DNA of 64,000 nucleotides from Plantago ovata (Eukaryota > Streptophyta > Magnoliopsida > Lamiales > Plantaginaceae): contig CM051457.1 of assembly GCA_028274465.1 (NCBI GenBank), positions 101,803,982 to 101,867,981 of the forward strand, given 5' to 3'. How positions within the stretch are numbered: the stretch's first letter is position 1; each line of letters starts with the position of its first letter. Below, one piece after another: positions 21,772 through 33,006 of the stretch. The notes under the pieces were generated by a model. It was not told where the DNA came from and searched no databases. It was given only the letters and a program-made list of their open reading frames with translations. The position numbers were made by a program, and so were the translations under genes.

Positions 21772-22654
21772 AGCTTATATCCTTTAACCCCTTTTGGGTA
21801 CCCAATAAAGATACACCTTAATGCTCTAGCTTCCAACTTATCTTGCTTGATATGTGCTAAAGCCAAACAGCCGAACACCTTGAGTTTTGAATAGTCCCCA
21901 GTTGTTCCAATCCATACTTGATCCGGCGTCTTAAACTCCAAAGACACAGCTGGACTCTTATTAATTGATAAGTTGCTGCGGTAACCATAGCTTCTCCCCA
22001 GAAACCTTAGCTTATCCCAGAACTCAGTAACATACACCTAGCTCTCTCCAATAGAGTTCTATTCATTCTTTCCGCAACTCCATTCTGCTGTGGTGTACCT
22101 GCAACTGTTCTGTGTCTAGTAATACCCTTCTCTTTACAGAAATTAATAAACTCAGTAGATAAGAACTCCAATCCATTATCAGTCCTGAGATACTTCAATG
22201 ATCTTCCTAATTGATTCTCTACCTCAGCTAAACATTTCTTGAACTGATTAAATGCTTGATCTTTAGACTTCAGAATATAAACCCTGACATTCCTTGAATA
22301 ATCATCTATGAATGAGATGAAATATTTACCTCCACCTTGAGTGAGTGTCCTGGATGGTCCCCATAAATCTGAATGCACATAATCCAAGTTAGCTTTAGTA
22401 GTATGCTTCCCTGTGTTGAAACTGGTCTTGTGCGCCTTCCCCATCACACATGTCTCACAGAATGGTAACTTAGTGAACTTGTCTCCTCCAAGTAATCCCT
22501 GCTTGGTAAGTTCTTTCAATCCTTTCTCTCCAAGATGGCCAAGCCTCTTGTGCCATAGATATGTGTTGTCATTCCCATGAACTGCTGCACTTTCTCCAGC
22601 TACTGTGTTACCAGATAAATAGTATAGACCATTCTTCTTAACACCTTCAAGCAA
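21735..22654 (-). pseudogene. Copia integrase, element 1
   Basis: Frame 22007-22654 has the zinc-binding HKRLGHLGEKG...CETCVMGKAH block, DLWGPS and IDDYSRN of the first catalytic aspartate region, RTDNGLEF (second aspartate) and TPQQNGVAERMNR (glutamate). A frameshift near 22020 moves it into 21735-22037, which carries GCLALAHIKQDK and FIGYPKGVKGYK. It would insert the element cDNA. It is not translatable as one protein here. Confidence 0.85.
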
Positions 22655-23847
22655 GGTTGTCTGAGGTGTTGACCCAACACCCCTTGAACCCCGTGCATAA
22701 CCCGCAGAACACCATGACTACAACTCCATGAATATCCCATAGCATCAAATTGACCAAGTGAGATCAGATTCCTCCTCAAATCAGGTATGTACCTTACACC
22801 AGTTAACAATCTAATAGTTCCATCATGCAACTTCAATTTAACATCACCAATGCCTTTGACCATGCATGACTGATTGTTTCCCAAAAGTACAGTTCCATCT
22901 TTCCCATATTTGTAGTTTGTAAACCATTCTTTAACCGGACTCATATGAAAAGAGCATCCAGGATCAAGTATCCAGGATAAGTCTATATTAGAAGTAGAGA
23001 CCGTAAGTACCTCTGAGATGTCAAAAGATTGTGTAGCTTGTGCTATGTCAACTGTTCCTGCCTCCCCCCCCCCCCCAGATTGCTTTGGCTTCCTGTTGTT
23101 CCACACAGGGCAATCCTTCTTGAGATGTCCCTTATTGTGACAGTGGTAGCACCTCCTGTTCTCCACAGAATCTGATGACCTCTTACTCTCTTGCTTCTTA
23201 TATTTCTCCTTTGGTAATCTTTCCCTTGAAGGACCCTTCTTGGAACCATGGTACTTCATAGCAAGACTCTCAGCCGAATGTCCACCTTCCTGCAGATTCT
23301 TCTGCTTATAGAACTCCCTAGTCTTCAATGATTCCCGTACCAAATCCAAAGTTACTTCAACATTACCAAACATCAACGAATCTCTGAAGTTCTCATAGGA
23401 GTTGGGCAGGGAGTTGAGCAACACCATAGCTTTGTCTGCGTCTATAGTTTTATCACCAACATTCTCCAAGTGTGTTGTGATCTTGTCAAACTCTGCTAAC
23501 TGCTCCAGAATCGGCCTACCTTCATCCATCCTAAAACCAAGAAACTTCTGCTTGAGATACATCATATGGGATGATGATTTCCCCATATAAACTTTTTCAA
23601 GTTTATCCCAGATTTCTTTTGCATCAGTACACTTGATAACCTCCCTCAATGCTTCGTCGCTCAATGAGTGAATTAGTGTATTGAATGCCTTCTTCTTTGC
23701 ATCATCTTTAATATCCTTAAGACCTTCATCCCCCAACATAGCATCGTCAGCTCCATAATCCGATAACAAGGCCTTAACACTCAGTTTCCACAGGCTGAAA
23801 TCTGTGTGCTTCGTCAGCTTCTCAATCTCGACTTTAGTTGACGACAT
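22600..23847 (-). pseudogene. Copia gag and protease, element 1
   Basis: This long frame starts at an ATG (23845-23847) just inside the primer site. Residues 1-220 are copia gag (TDFSLWKLSVKALL, MMYLKQKFLGFRM, LLNSLPNSYENF). A zinc knuckle CYHCHNKGHLKKDC lies near residue 235, encoded on the minus strand around 23140. The protease motif reads WILDPGCSFHM where the family, including element 2, has DSG. The active-site serine is changed to proline, which should kill the enzyme. The frame leaves the true reading frame near 22680. A run of C at 23068-23080 lies within the gag linker. Confidence 0.85.
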
Positions 23848-23915
23848 TGCTTATATCAAGCTTTGGATTCTCCCGATAAATTCCTTCGACCTTTCTTCCC
23901 ACAGACGGCGCCAAT

Positions 23916-24427
23916 TATTGAGTTCGATTCAACAATAGTCCATTATACCTAATCACAAAAACTCACAACACAACTAAACCACCAAGAACCAGCTGCACCA
24001 ATCAAACACACACACAAGCAACCAAAACTCCACAAACAGAGCAAGAACGATAAGCAAAAGAGAACACAAGATTTAACGTGGTTCGGTTGTAAATAACCTA
24101 CGTCCACGGAGATCAAACAACTGCCACTATATTATATCAATCCCAATTGAAAGTCCCGAACAGTATGCAAGAAACAAGAACAAATCTGTCTCTCAAAGCT
24201 ACAACCTATAACTTATATAATATCACCCTTCGAAGTAGTCGAACCGGGCCTTCAAGCTATGTTGTTATGTCTCCAGATCTAGTATGAGAATGCAGTAATC
24301 ACCCCTTTATATAGCCTTCAATTTGCAGCTAAACCTAAAGGAATTCGAATAGGAATTGATTTCCTAATGGAGACAATTACATTTTCCTGACTGCATTCGG
24401 AAACAGCTGTTGAGATAACACCTCACA
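23916..24427 (-). repeat. 5' LTR of copia element 1
   Basis: 512 bp, matching 19476-19987. The sequence just left (plus strand) is cagacggcgccaatta, the inverse of the primer-binding region ttggcgccgtctg also seen after the 5' LTR of element 2. Confidence 0.9.
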
Positions 24428-24532
24428 TCTTCAGTTTCCTGAATTACAAAATAATTAGGAAATAATCTCCACGTAAATATGACATCCTAATGAATTATTA
24501 TATCATTATTTTCTTCATATTTCCAACACCCT

Positions 24533-25060
24533 GGACATTGGGATCTGCCAAGGGGATTTTCAGGATTTCTTGAATACCGTCCTGCCAAAACAAAAAATCA
24601 AGAAGAGGCAGATCCCAGTCATGAGTAGAGGTGTTAATAAGAAAAGAGATATTAATTAAGGGGGCCTTCATTGTGGATGTCCGGGGTTTTTGGTTTAAAA
24701 GAGGTGTGACCCAGAATCCAATTATCTTGCTAAATATGAATGTTTTCACCGTTACCGACACACCAACGTAAACCTGCATTAATCAAATCTTAGCGGCCAA
24801 AATACTTTTCCAAGTAAAGGAAGTAACAACTCTGTGTTAAAAAATTGAAGAATATTTATCTTAAAAACCACGGCTTAACAAAGAATTTGAAGAGTCAAGG
24901 ATACGCTAAATTTATTTACATGGAAGAGCCAAATTAAAAGCACGGAAATCTCTCAAGCCAAGCCCACCATCCCTCTTACTTTCGCATAAGCTATCCCATT
25001 TAACCCAATGCATCTTCACCTGATCTACATTGTTCCACCAATATAATTTGAGAATAAAGA
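24533..25060 (-). pseudogene. LINE reverse-transcriptase C-terminal fragment
   Basis: The minus-strand reading gives WVKWDSLCESKRDGGLGLRD, RAFNLAL, SNSLLSR and then DLPLLDFLFWQDGIQEILKI. These are the standard order of blocks at the end of the plant L1 reverse-transcriptase domain. Stops and frameshifts are frequent. It is contiguous with 18286-18518 once the solo LTR is removed. The N-terminal endonuclease and most of the polymerase are absent. Confidence 0.65.
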
Positions 25061-25155
25061 TTCAAGATCACAAATGACCTGTATCAAAATTATCCGAACA
25101 TGCTGGTTACGTATTTAATTTTTCTATGTCAAAAAATTGCACATCTCAATAATTT

Positions 25156-25380
25156 GTATTGGAAATAATTAATATAAGTTACTGCAAGCCGTATCTCCTC
25201 AACAGTTCTATCATGGCATCAGAGCCTTGCGGCTCACATTTACCTGGGTGGGGTTGACAAACTGTTCTTCAAAGAGGTTAAAACCGACTACGGGTGCAAG
25301 AAATATTGAAGATAATTAATATAAATGACTAGAACTCATACGGTTCGAACTCTTAGAAGAGTTGGAATTTTATTAATTTT
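25156..25380 (+). mobile_element. TRIM-like LTR remnant
   Basis: A segment tgtattggaaataattaatataag...ctatca is followed at once by tggcatcagagcc, one base from the initiator-Met primer site TGGTATCAGAGC. A related segment (atattgaagataattaatat) recurs near 25303. The spacing suggests a tiny LTR element. The ends are too diverged to fix. Confidence 0.4.
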
Positions 25381-25514
25381 TTCCTGTCTTATAAAATTAA
25401 AAAACGGCAGAAAAAGTAATATTTCGTCCCCTGAAATTTGGACATGTACCGCTTATCCCCCATAAAAAAATTAATTTTGCGCAAATTGCCGATTAAATTT
25501 TCTATACGAGGTTC

Positions 25515-25520
25515 TATAAA
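25515..25520 (+). promoter_or_regulatory. TATA box of the terpene synthase gene
   Basis: tctataaatt lies about 130 bp upstream of the chosen ATG (25646). That is compatible with a short 5' leader. It is a single short match, so tentative. Confidence 0.4.
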
Positions 25521-25645
25521 TTAAGGAAGCAAATCACATAAAACTTAGGACACTTCAAAGCTAGCGCACATCTGCAATCAGGAAGCGAATCACACCGAAG
25601 TTGAACCGTTTCTGCTTTCCTTTCTCTATTTGCCTAAAACTAGTC

Positions 25646-27948
25646 ATGGTATCATCACTTAGCCAAACCTCAACTAGTTTTCCTTCAGCACAGCCAGATG
25701 AGGTTACTTGCCGTCCTATCGCAAACTTTCATTCCGATGTCTGGAAAGGCCGCTTCCTTCTGCATACTCCTGAACCCGACTTTCAGGTATGTCTATGTAT
25801 AATTTCACTGCCAAACTTTTAAATCCTTAGTCCGCAGCAACGTGTCTACAAGGAACATGGCTCAAAAAACACTATACCTCTTACATGATACACTTACATT
25901 TGTTTTTCTCCTAATTGATGGTCTCCCATCCAGGCGGAGTTGAGTGAAAAGATTGCGGGTCTGAAACAAGAAATAAGAAGACAACTCTCGCAAACTAACA
26001 AACCACTGCAGCAGTTGCAGCTCATTGACACAATACAGAAACTAGGTGTTGAATACCATTTCAAGGGTGAAATTGAGGAAGCCTTGCATAAGATCTTTGA
26101 ACATTATGATGATTACTGCGAACTCCACAACGATTTATATAGCACCGCTCTATGTTTTCGGTTACTCAGACAACATGGCCACCAAGCCTCATGCGGTAAG
26201 TTACAAACAGTTCATCAAGATAGACTCGACTATAGTAATATTTACTAACTTGTATAATTGATTAAGCAGAAGTTTTTGACCAGTTTGATGATCAAAACAC
26301 AAATCATGATTCTGTCACGGGTCTGTTGGAATTGTACGAAGCTGCTCATCTTAGTATTAAAGGCGAAAATGGACTTGACCATGCCATTGTTTTCACAAGG
26401 ACAAACCTTGAGTCAATGTTACCTGACCTAGGACAATCAGTAGGTGAACAAGTTCGTTACGCGCTAAACAAATTTTCTATCTGGAGAGGGCTAACAAGAC
26501 TAAGTGCAAGGCATTACATGTCAGTTTACAGACAAACCAAGTCTCACACTGAGGCGCTTCTCAAACTTGGTAGGCTTGATTTTAACATGTTACAATCTTT
26601 GCACAAGGAGGAGTTAAGCCAATTATGCAGGTAATTCCTACCTACACAAAAGACCTGTCATTCCTAAACATCACAAAAGAAACGCAAGTTTCCCAATTTA
26701 AACCACGAGTTTACATATGTATTGTTATGTATGACAGCTGGTGGAAGGGGGTTAATGTCATAGAAAAGCTACAGTATGCAAGAGATCGGTTGATCGAATG
26801 CTACTTTTGGATATTGGGAGTTTATTTTGAGCCTCAGTATTATCTTGCTAGAGAAATTTTAACCAAAGTACTGGCGACAGCTTCCATGATAGATGACACA
26901 TACGATGCATATGCTACTTTTGAAGAGCTCGAAATCTTCACTGAAGCAATTGAAAGGTCTAGTATGCATATAACATTGCAAAACATATGTTTTTAAAAAG
27001 TATTCTACGGAGCTCATTGTTACATACATTTCGGACTTACAGGTGGAATATGGACTGTTTGGCTCTACTCCCAGAGTACATGAAAGTTCTGTATACAATG
27101 ATTCTTGAGTTGTATGAGGACATTAAAGGAAAATGACCGCAAATGGAACAGAATACCGCATTGCCTATGGAGTAGAAGCGGTATATCATATATATAATTA
27201 AAATCAGAACATTCTGCATATTCTATGCCAAAGATCAGCAGTTTGATCCATAATATGAAGTAGCATAATATTTTCATGGTTTCGGTCCTTTCGGATGATA
27301 TATGGACAGATAAAAGAGTTAGCCCGGGCGTACTTTGAGGAGGCAAAATGGCGAAAGGACAAATACGTTCCCATCATGGAGGAATACATGCCTGTTGCTA
27401 CGAGGAGCTGCGGGTACACATCATTGATAATAACTTCGTTTCTTGGCCTCGGAGATATAGTGACAAGGGAAGCCTTTGACTGGGTGCTTAGCAAACCTGA
27501 AATCATAAAAGCTACTGAAGTCATTTGTCGATTAAGAGGGGATATTGCAGCACACAAGGTATATATATATGTTCGTAAAGCTAACATAATTTCCTGTTTA
27601 TTTGTTCATATCAACACTAATCGGTCTCCTGTTAATGTTAAACAATGACAGTTTGAAAGGAAGAGGGAACATATACCTTCTGCAGTTGAAAGCTACATGA
27701 AAGAACACAATGTTTCTGAAGAGCAGGCAATACAAGTTTTTAGCCATGATATTGAAGCGGCATGGAAAGATATCAATCAAGGTTTCCTGATCAGGCCAAC
27801 TATAATTTCACTCCCTCTACTGAGTATTATCATAAACTTTTCACGAGTGATTGAAACCACGCACAAGAAGGGCGATTATTATACACATGTTGGTCCAGAG
27901 ATGCAGGATTATGTCAAGCAGCTCCTCGTTGAAACTATTCCAGAATAA
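25646..27948 (+). pseudogene. Sesquiterpene synthase (TPS-a type), seven exons, one frameshift
   Basis: Exons: 25646-25786, 25934-26195, 26270-26630, 26738-26956, 27043-27180, 27310-27558, 27652-27948. All introns are GT-AG. The total of 1667 nt is one short of a 555-residue class I synthase. Known role of the family: cyclising farnesyl diphosphate in the cytosol; there is no transit peptide. Seen: CRPIANFHSDVW (the RP-x8-W type N-terminus), [12 protein letters not shown] (RDR loop), MIDDTYD (intact DDxxD metal site) and GDYYTH near the C-terminus. Exon 5 is 138 nt where 139 is usual: one A is missing near 27131, giving a stop in frame. The second metal site reads GDIAAHKFE where (N/D)Dxx(S/T)xxxE is expected, so activity would be doubtful even without the frameshift. 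The start is the ATG at 25646; no upstream in-frame ATG exists. Confidence 0.9.
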
Positions 27949-28079
27949 TTCCCATCTTAATTTAGTTTTATGTTAAAAAGAATGTTTGAAGGATCTGTGT
28001 GCTTATGTCGGCTTTTACATGCAATAACTTCATTATGCGCAAGATGAAAATAATATATTTTTAGTGAATCTGTATAGGG

Positions 28080-28590
28080 AGGGTGTACGTACATTTTCAG
28101 GAACAGGAGCATAAGGAAACATGGATTTAAGAAAATGAACCTCTCTAGAGATGAAAACTTTATGACTTTTCAGATGATACAATTTGTATCCTTTAGTGTG
28201 AGGAGGCCAGAAAAATACAACTTTTCTCCCCTGTAATCAAATAATTTAGACCTGTGTTACTTGCGAGTAGCAACAAAACAAAGACAACCAAAAGTCCGGA
28301 GAAGTTTATAACAGGTGCTTTTTGATAAAACTTTTCAAAGGGACTGTGATTATGAAGAATGACTGAAGGAAGCCTATTGATAAGGTAAGTAGCAGTTAAA
28401 AATGCTTCCCCCCAAAATTTAATAGGTAAATGTGATTGAAAAAGCAAAGCTCTTGAGATATTTAATAAATGCTGATGCTTTCTCTCAACAACACCATTTT
28501 GTTGAGGAGTATAAGCACAACTACGTTGATGAATAATTCTTTTTTGAGCTAACTGAGATGTGAAAGAAAATTATGTACCGTTATCTGATC
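28080..28590 (-). pseudogene. Host copia integrase, C-terminal part
   Basis: After the insertion point the minus strand reads the second catalytic region (RSDNGT, then a stop), TPQQNGVVERKHQ with the catalytic glutamate, LLFQSHLPIKFWGEAFLTA, and, in another frame, GYKLYHLKSHKVFISREVHF. These are consecutive copia integrase blocks. The fragment ends near 28080 before any reverse transcriptase. Confidence 0.8.
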
Positions 28591-29093
28591 TGTGAGGTGT
28601 TATCTCAACAACTGTTTTCGAATATAATCAAGAAATGGTAATTGTCTCCATTAGGAAATCAATTCTTATTCGAATTCCTTTAGGTTTAGCTGCAAATTGA
28701 AGGCTATATAAATGGGTGATTGCTGCATGCTCAAGAACATATTCATTACAGCTTGAAGACCCGGTTCGACTACTTCGAAGGGTGATATTATATAGATTAT
28801 AGGTTCTAGCTTTGAGAGACATATTTGTTCTTGTTTCTTGCATATTGTTAGGGACTTGTAATTGGGAATGATATAATATAGTGGCAGTTGGTTGATCTCC
28901 GTGGACGTAGGTTATTTACAACCGAACCACGTTAAACCTTGTGTCTTTCTTTGGTTTGCGTTCGTGATCTGTTTTCTGGTTTGGTTGCGTGTGTTGTGTG
29001 TTTGATTTGGTGCAGCAGGTTCTTGGTGGTTTAGTTGTTATTGTGAGCTTTTGTGATCAGGTAGAATCGACCATTGTTGATACGAACTCAACA
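28591..29093 (+). repeat. 5' LTR of copia element 2
   Basis: TGTGAGGTG...CTCAACA ends. It is followed by attggcgccgtctgtggg, the primer-binding region shared by this family. Confidence 0.9.
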
Positions 29094-29161
29094 ATTGGCG
29101 CCGTCTGTGGGAAGAAGGATCGAAGGAATTTACCCGGAGAATCCAAAGCTTGATATAAGCA

Positions 29162-30014
29162 ATGTCGTCAACTAAAATCGAGATTGAGAAGCTCACTAAA
29201 GACACAGATTTCAGCCTGTGGAAACTGAGGGTTAAGGCCTTGTTATCGGATTATGTAGCTGACGATGCTCTGTTGGGGGATGATGGTCTTAAGGAGATTA
29301 AAGACGATGCAAACAAGAAAGAAATCAAGAAGAAGGCATTCAATACAATGATTCACTCATTGAGCGACAAAGCATTAAGGGAGGTTATTAAGTGTACTGA
29401 TGCAAAAGAAATTTTGGATAAACTTCAAAAAGTTTATAATGGAAAATCATCAGCCCAGATGATGTATCTCAAGCAGAAGTTTCTTGGTTTTAGGATGGTT
29501 GAAGGGAGGTCGATATTGGAGAAATTAGCAGAGTTTGATAAGATCACAACTCACTTGGACAATGTTGGTGACAAGACAACAGACTCGGACAAAGCTATGG
29601 TGTTGCTCAACTCCCTGCCCAACTCCTATGAGAACTTCAGAGATTCGTTGATGTTTGGTAATATTGAAGTAACTTTGGATTTGGTAAGAGAATCATTGAA
29701 GACTAGGGAGTTCCATAAGCAGAAGAATCTGCAGGAAGGTGGACATTCGGCTGAGAGTCTTGCTATGAAGTACCATGGTTCCAAGAAGGGTCCTTCAAGG
29801 GAAAGATTACCAAAAGGAGAAATATAAGAAGCAAGAGAGTAAGAGGTCATCATATTCTGTGGAGAATAGGAGGTGCTACCACTGTCACAATAAGAGACAT
29901 CTCAAGAAGGATTTCCCTGTGTGGAACAATAGGAAGCCAAAGCAATCTGGGGGAGAGGTAGGAACAGTGGACATTGCACAGGGCCAGGCTACACAATATT
30001 TTGACATATCATAG
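29162..30014 (+). pseudogene. Copia gag, element 2
   Basis: It starts at the ATG at 29162, with the same N-terminus as element 1 gag (TDFSLWKLRVKALL) and MMYLKQKFLGFRM. Relative to element 1 it has a small in-frame insertion near residue 60 (KEIKK). The frame shifts near 29820 and continues at 29775-30014 with a zinc knuckle that has lost its last Cys (CYHCHNKRHLKKDF). Nucleic-acid binding by this knuckle should be impaired. A stop follows FDIS at about 30012. Confidence 0.85.
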
Positions 30015-31415
30015 GTACTTACGATCTCTACTTCTAATATAGACTTATCCTGGATTCTTGATTCTGGGTGCTCTTTTCACATGAGTCCGGTTAAAGAATG
30101 GTTTACAAACTTCAAATATGGGAAAGGTGGAACTGTACTTTTGGGGAACAATCAATCATGCATGGTCAAAGGCATTGGTGATGTTAAATTGAAGTTGCAT
30201 GATGGAACTGTAAGATTGTTAACTGGTGTAAGGTACATACCTGATTTGAGGAGGAATCTGATCTCACTTGGTCAATTTGATGCTATGGGTTATTCATGGA
30301 GCTATAGTCATGGTGTTTTGCGGGTTATGCACGGGGTTCAGACAGGTGTTGGGCCAACACCTCAGACAACCTTGCTGGAAGGTGTTAAGAAGAATGGTCT
30401 ATACTATTTATCTGGTAACACAGTAGCTGGAGAAAGTGCAGCAGTTCATGGAAATGACAACACATATCTATGGAATAAGAGGCTTGGCCATCTTAGAGAG
30501 AAAGGATTGAAGGAACTTACCAAGCAGGGATTACTTGGAGGAGACAAGTTCACTAAGTTACCATTCTGTGAGACATGTGTGATGGGGAAGGCGCACAAGA
30601 CCAGTTTCAAAACAGGGAAGCATACTACTAAAGCTAACTTGGATTATGTGCATTCAGATCTATGGGGACCATCGAGGACACTCACTCAAGGTGGAGGTAA
30701 ATATTTCATCTCATTCATAGATGATTATTCAAGGAAGGTCTGGGTTTATATTCTGAAGTCTAAGGATCAAGCATTTAATCAGTTCAAGGAATGGTTAGCT
30801 GAGGTAGAAAACCAATCAGGAAGATCATTGAAGTATCTCAGGACTGATAATGGATTGGAGTTCTTATCTACTGAGTTTACTAATTTCTGTAAAGAGAAGG
30901 GTATTACTAGACACAGAACAGTTGCAGGTACACCACAGCAGAATGCAGTTGCGGAAAGAATGAATAGAGCTCTATTGGAGAGAGCTAGGTGTATGTTACT
31001 GAGTTCTGGGGTAAGCAAAGGTTTCTGGGGAGAAGCTATGGTTACAGCAGCAATACTTATCAATAAGAGTCCAGTTGTATCTTTGGAGTTTAAGATGCCG
31101 GATCAAGTATGGATTGGAACAACTGGGGACTATTCAAAACTCAAGGTGTTTGGATGCTTGGCTTTAGCATATATCAAGCAAGATAAGTTGGAAGCTAGAG
31201 CATTGAGGTGTATCTTTATTGGTTACCCAAAGGGGGTTAAAGGATATAAGATTTGGTGCACAGAACTTGGAAAGGGAAAGTGTATTATAAGCAGGGATGT
31301 CCAGTTTAATGAAGATGTGTTACCTCTGAAGGACAAGATGGCAGGTGTTGACAGAGGGATTCACCCAACCCCGCACGCAACCTCGACTCTGCAGAAAATA
31401 CCAGAATTGAGTTAG
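30015..31415 (+). pseudogene. Copia protease and integrase, element 2
   Basis: The protease motif WILDSGCSFHMSPVKEW is intact here (about 30051-30100). The long frame from 30081 then contains LTGVRYIPDLRRNLISLGQF, the zinc-binding HLREKG...CETCVMGKAH, DLWGPS, IDDYSRK, RTDNGLEF and TPQQNAVAERMNR, and ends after FIGYPKGVKGYK and FNEDVLPL with a frameshift near 31370. The integrase catalytic triad is present. Of the two copies this has the better integrase. Confidence 0.85.
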
Positions 31416-31419
31416 AAGA

Positions 31420-32810
31420 TGCGAGACTTCACTCTCAGGTGGAGCCCACAGTGGAGGATGATGTTGCGGATTCTGAGCCTATATTACCAGTGAATGAAGA
31501 GTCTAGTAGTAACTCAGAGTCAGATGGTGATGATTGACTTGATGAGGAAGTTGGTGAAACTTCAAAATATCAGCATACAAGAGATCAAGGATATGCACAG
31601 GGAATTTCAGTTGAGGTGGAGTCTGAGGATGAAACTGATATAATACATGGAGAAGTTGTTTGGGCTATGGAGCAGGTTGATACACTAGGTGTTGGACAAG
31701 GGGTTGAGGCAACCCTGACCGGAACTCCAGAACAACATGTTTATAATCAGGTCCAAGAATACTCAAGTACTGAATATGAAGCTCTGGATGATGAGTTTCA
31801 GGAGAGTGCAGATGGAAGTATCTTGTATGTGGATGATATGTTTATTGCTAGCAGGTCAATGGAGCAGATTGAAACACTTAAAGGGAAGCTGCAGAAGAAT
31901 TTGAGATGAAGGATCTTGGGGATGCAAGTAGAATTCTTGGGATGGATATCACTAGGGACAAGAAGGAGAAGAATTTTTTCTATCTCAGCCTAGTTATCTC
32001 ATGAAGGTTCTAGCCAAGTTCAATATGTCAAATTGCAGTAGTGTGGTTACTCCTTTTGCGCCTGGGGTAATGTTATCTGAGGAACAATGTCCTAAGGATG
32101 ATGCAGAAGCAAGGATTATGTCGATGATACCTTATGCAAGTGTAGTTGGAAGTATTATGTATACTATGATTTCATGCAGGCCTGATCTTGCATATGCTAT
32201 GAGTGTTATCAGCAGATACATGTGGAATCCTGGGAGAAGGCACTGGGATGTTGTGAAAGATGTTCTCAGATACTTAAGTGGCACAAGGATGATGGGACTG
32301 AGGTTCAAAAAAAGCATTGACTTGCAGAATCCATTGGTTGGATATGTAGATGCAGATATTGCAGGGAACTTGAATGGAAGAAAGTCTATCATAGGGTATG
32401 TGTTTACTTTGTTTGGCACGACAGTTAGTTGGAAAGCAAGTCAGCAGTCTGTGGTTGCATTATCTACAACAGAGGCGGAGTTCATGGCTATCACTGAAGG
32501 AGTTAAGGAAGCTATCTGGTTGGGTGGATTGTTGAATGAGTTGGGTGTCCAACAGGATCATGTGAATATTCACTGTGACAATCAGAGTGCTATTATGTTG
32601 ACTAAGCATCATGTGTATCATGAAAGGACAAAACACATTGATGTAAGGTTTTTCTTCATTAGAGATATCATTGCCAAGGGAGTTGTGATGATAAAGAAGA
32701 TTCATACGTCGTTGAATATCTCAGATGCTATGACTAAGGCGCTTCCAGGACCAACGTTCAGGTTTTGCCTGGAACTTGTGGGTGTCAAGACTTTGAGGGG
32801 GTCATCCTAA
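31420..32810 (+). pseudogene. Copia reverse transcriptase (core missing) and RNase H, element 2
   Basis: An acidic linker leads directly into YVDDMFIASRS, with the same deletion boundary as element 1 (DDEFQ + about 7 residues + YVDD). After a frameshift near 31905 the frame 32001-32810 carries MKVLAKFNMSNCSSV, YASVVGS, YVDADIAGN, ALSTTEAEFMAI and the DAMTKALPGPTF end. Polymerase activity is impossible without the missing fingers and palm. RNase H residues are present. Confidence 0.85.
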
Positions 32811-32965
32811 CCGCAGGGATGGAACGGGGAGGCATCTTAACCTTAGAGGTGCATACGGGGAGGCATCTTAACCTTAGAGGTTCATATGGGGAGGTATCTT
32901 AACCTTAGAGGTACATGGGGGCGTGTCTTAACCTTAGAGATGCAAAGGGGTGTGTCCTAACTTCA
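32810..32965. repeat. Minisatellite of about 31 bp, element 2
   Basis: Five to six copies of a unit like 'aggcatcttaaccttagagg' are the inverse of the array at 20005-20215, at the same place in the element, just before the polypurine tract (gtggagatttggg). Confidence 0.85.
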
Positions 32966-33006
32966 GGGATACAAAGGTCGTTGGTGTTGAGCTAAAGGTG
33001 GAGATT

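Larger units (their letters stand above)
19476..24427 (-). mobile_element. Copia element 1, complete ends, reverse-transcriptase core deleted
   Basis: Two 512-bp LTRs (19476-19987, 23916-24427) differ at about 17 positions by eye. The element is flanked by the 5-bp duplication tcttc (19471-19475, 24428-24432). Reading on the minus strand, the order is 5' LTR, primer site near 23900-23915, gag with zinc knuckle, protease, integrase, a fragment of reverse transcriptase, RNase H, minisatellite, 3' LTR. The frame is broken in several places. It belongs to the same family as 28591-33509 and has the same internal deletion. Confidence 0.9.
18519..24532 (-). mobile_element. Solo LTR (about 1.05 kb) interrupted by copia element 1
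   Basis: On the minus strand it starts near TGTTGGAAATATGAAG (24528) and ends GATCCATCA (18519). It contains a TATAAATA promoter (about 18966), and the two halves join exactly across the copia insertion. GGACA occurs at 18514-18518 and 24533-24537, a candidate 5-bp duplication. If so, the 5' end has 4 extra bases before TG. No internal region or second LTR is present. It split the LINE. The interior ORF with a hydrophobic stretch (18287-18844) is not a gene. Confidence 0.55.

Noticed and set aside
25601..25645. An upstream extension of the terpene synthase start
   Set aside because: The open frame before 25646 begins at TTG, not ATG. The ATG at 25646 gives the usual N-terminal length for this type.
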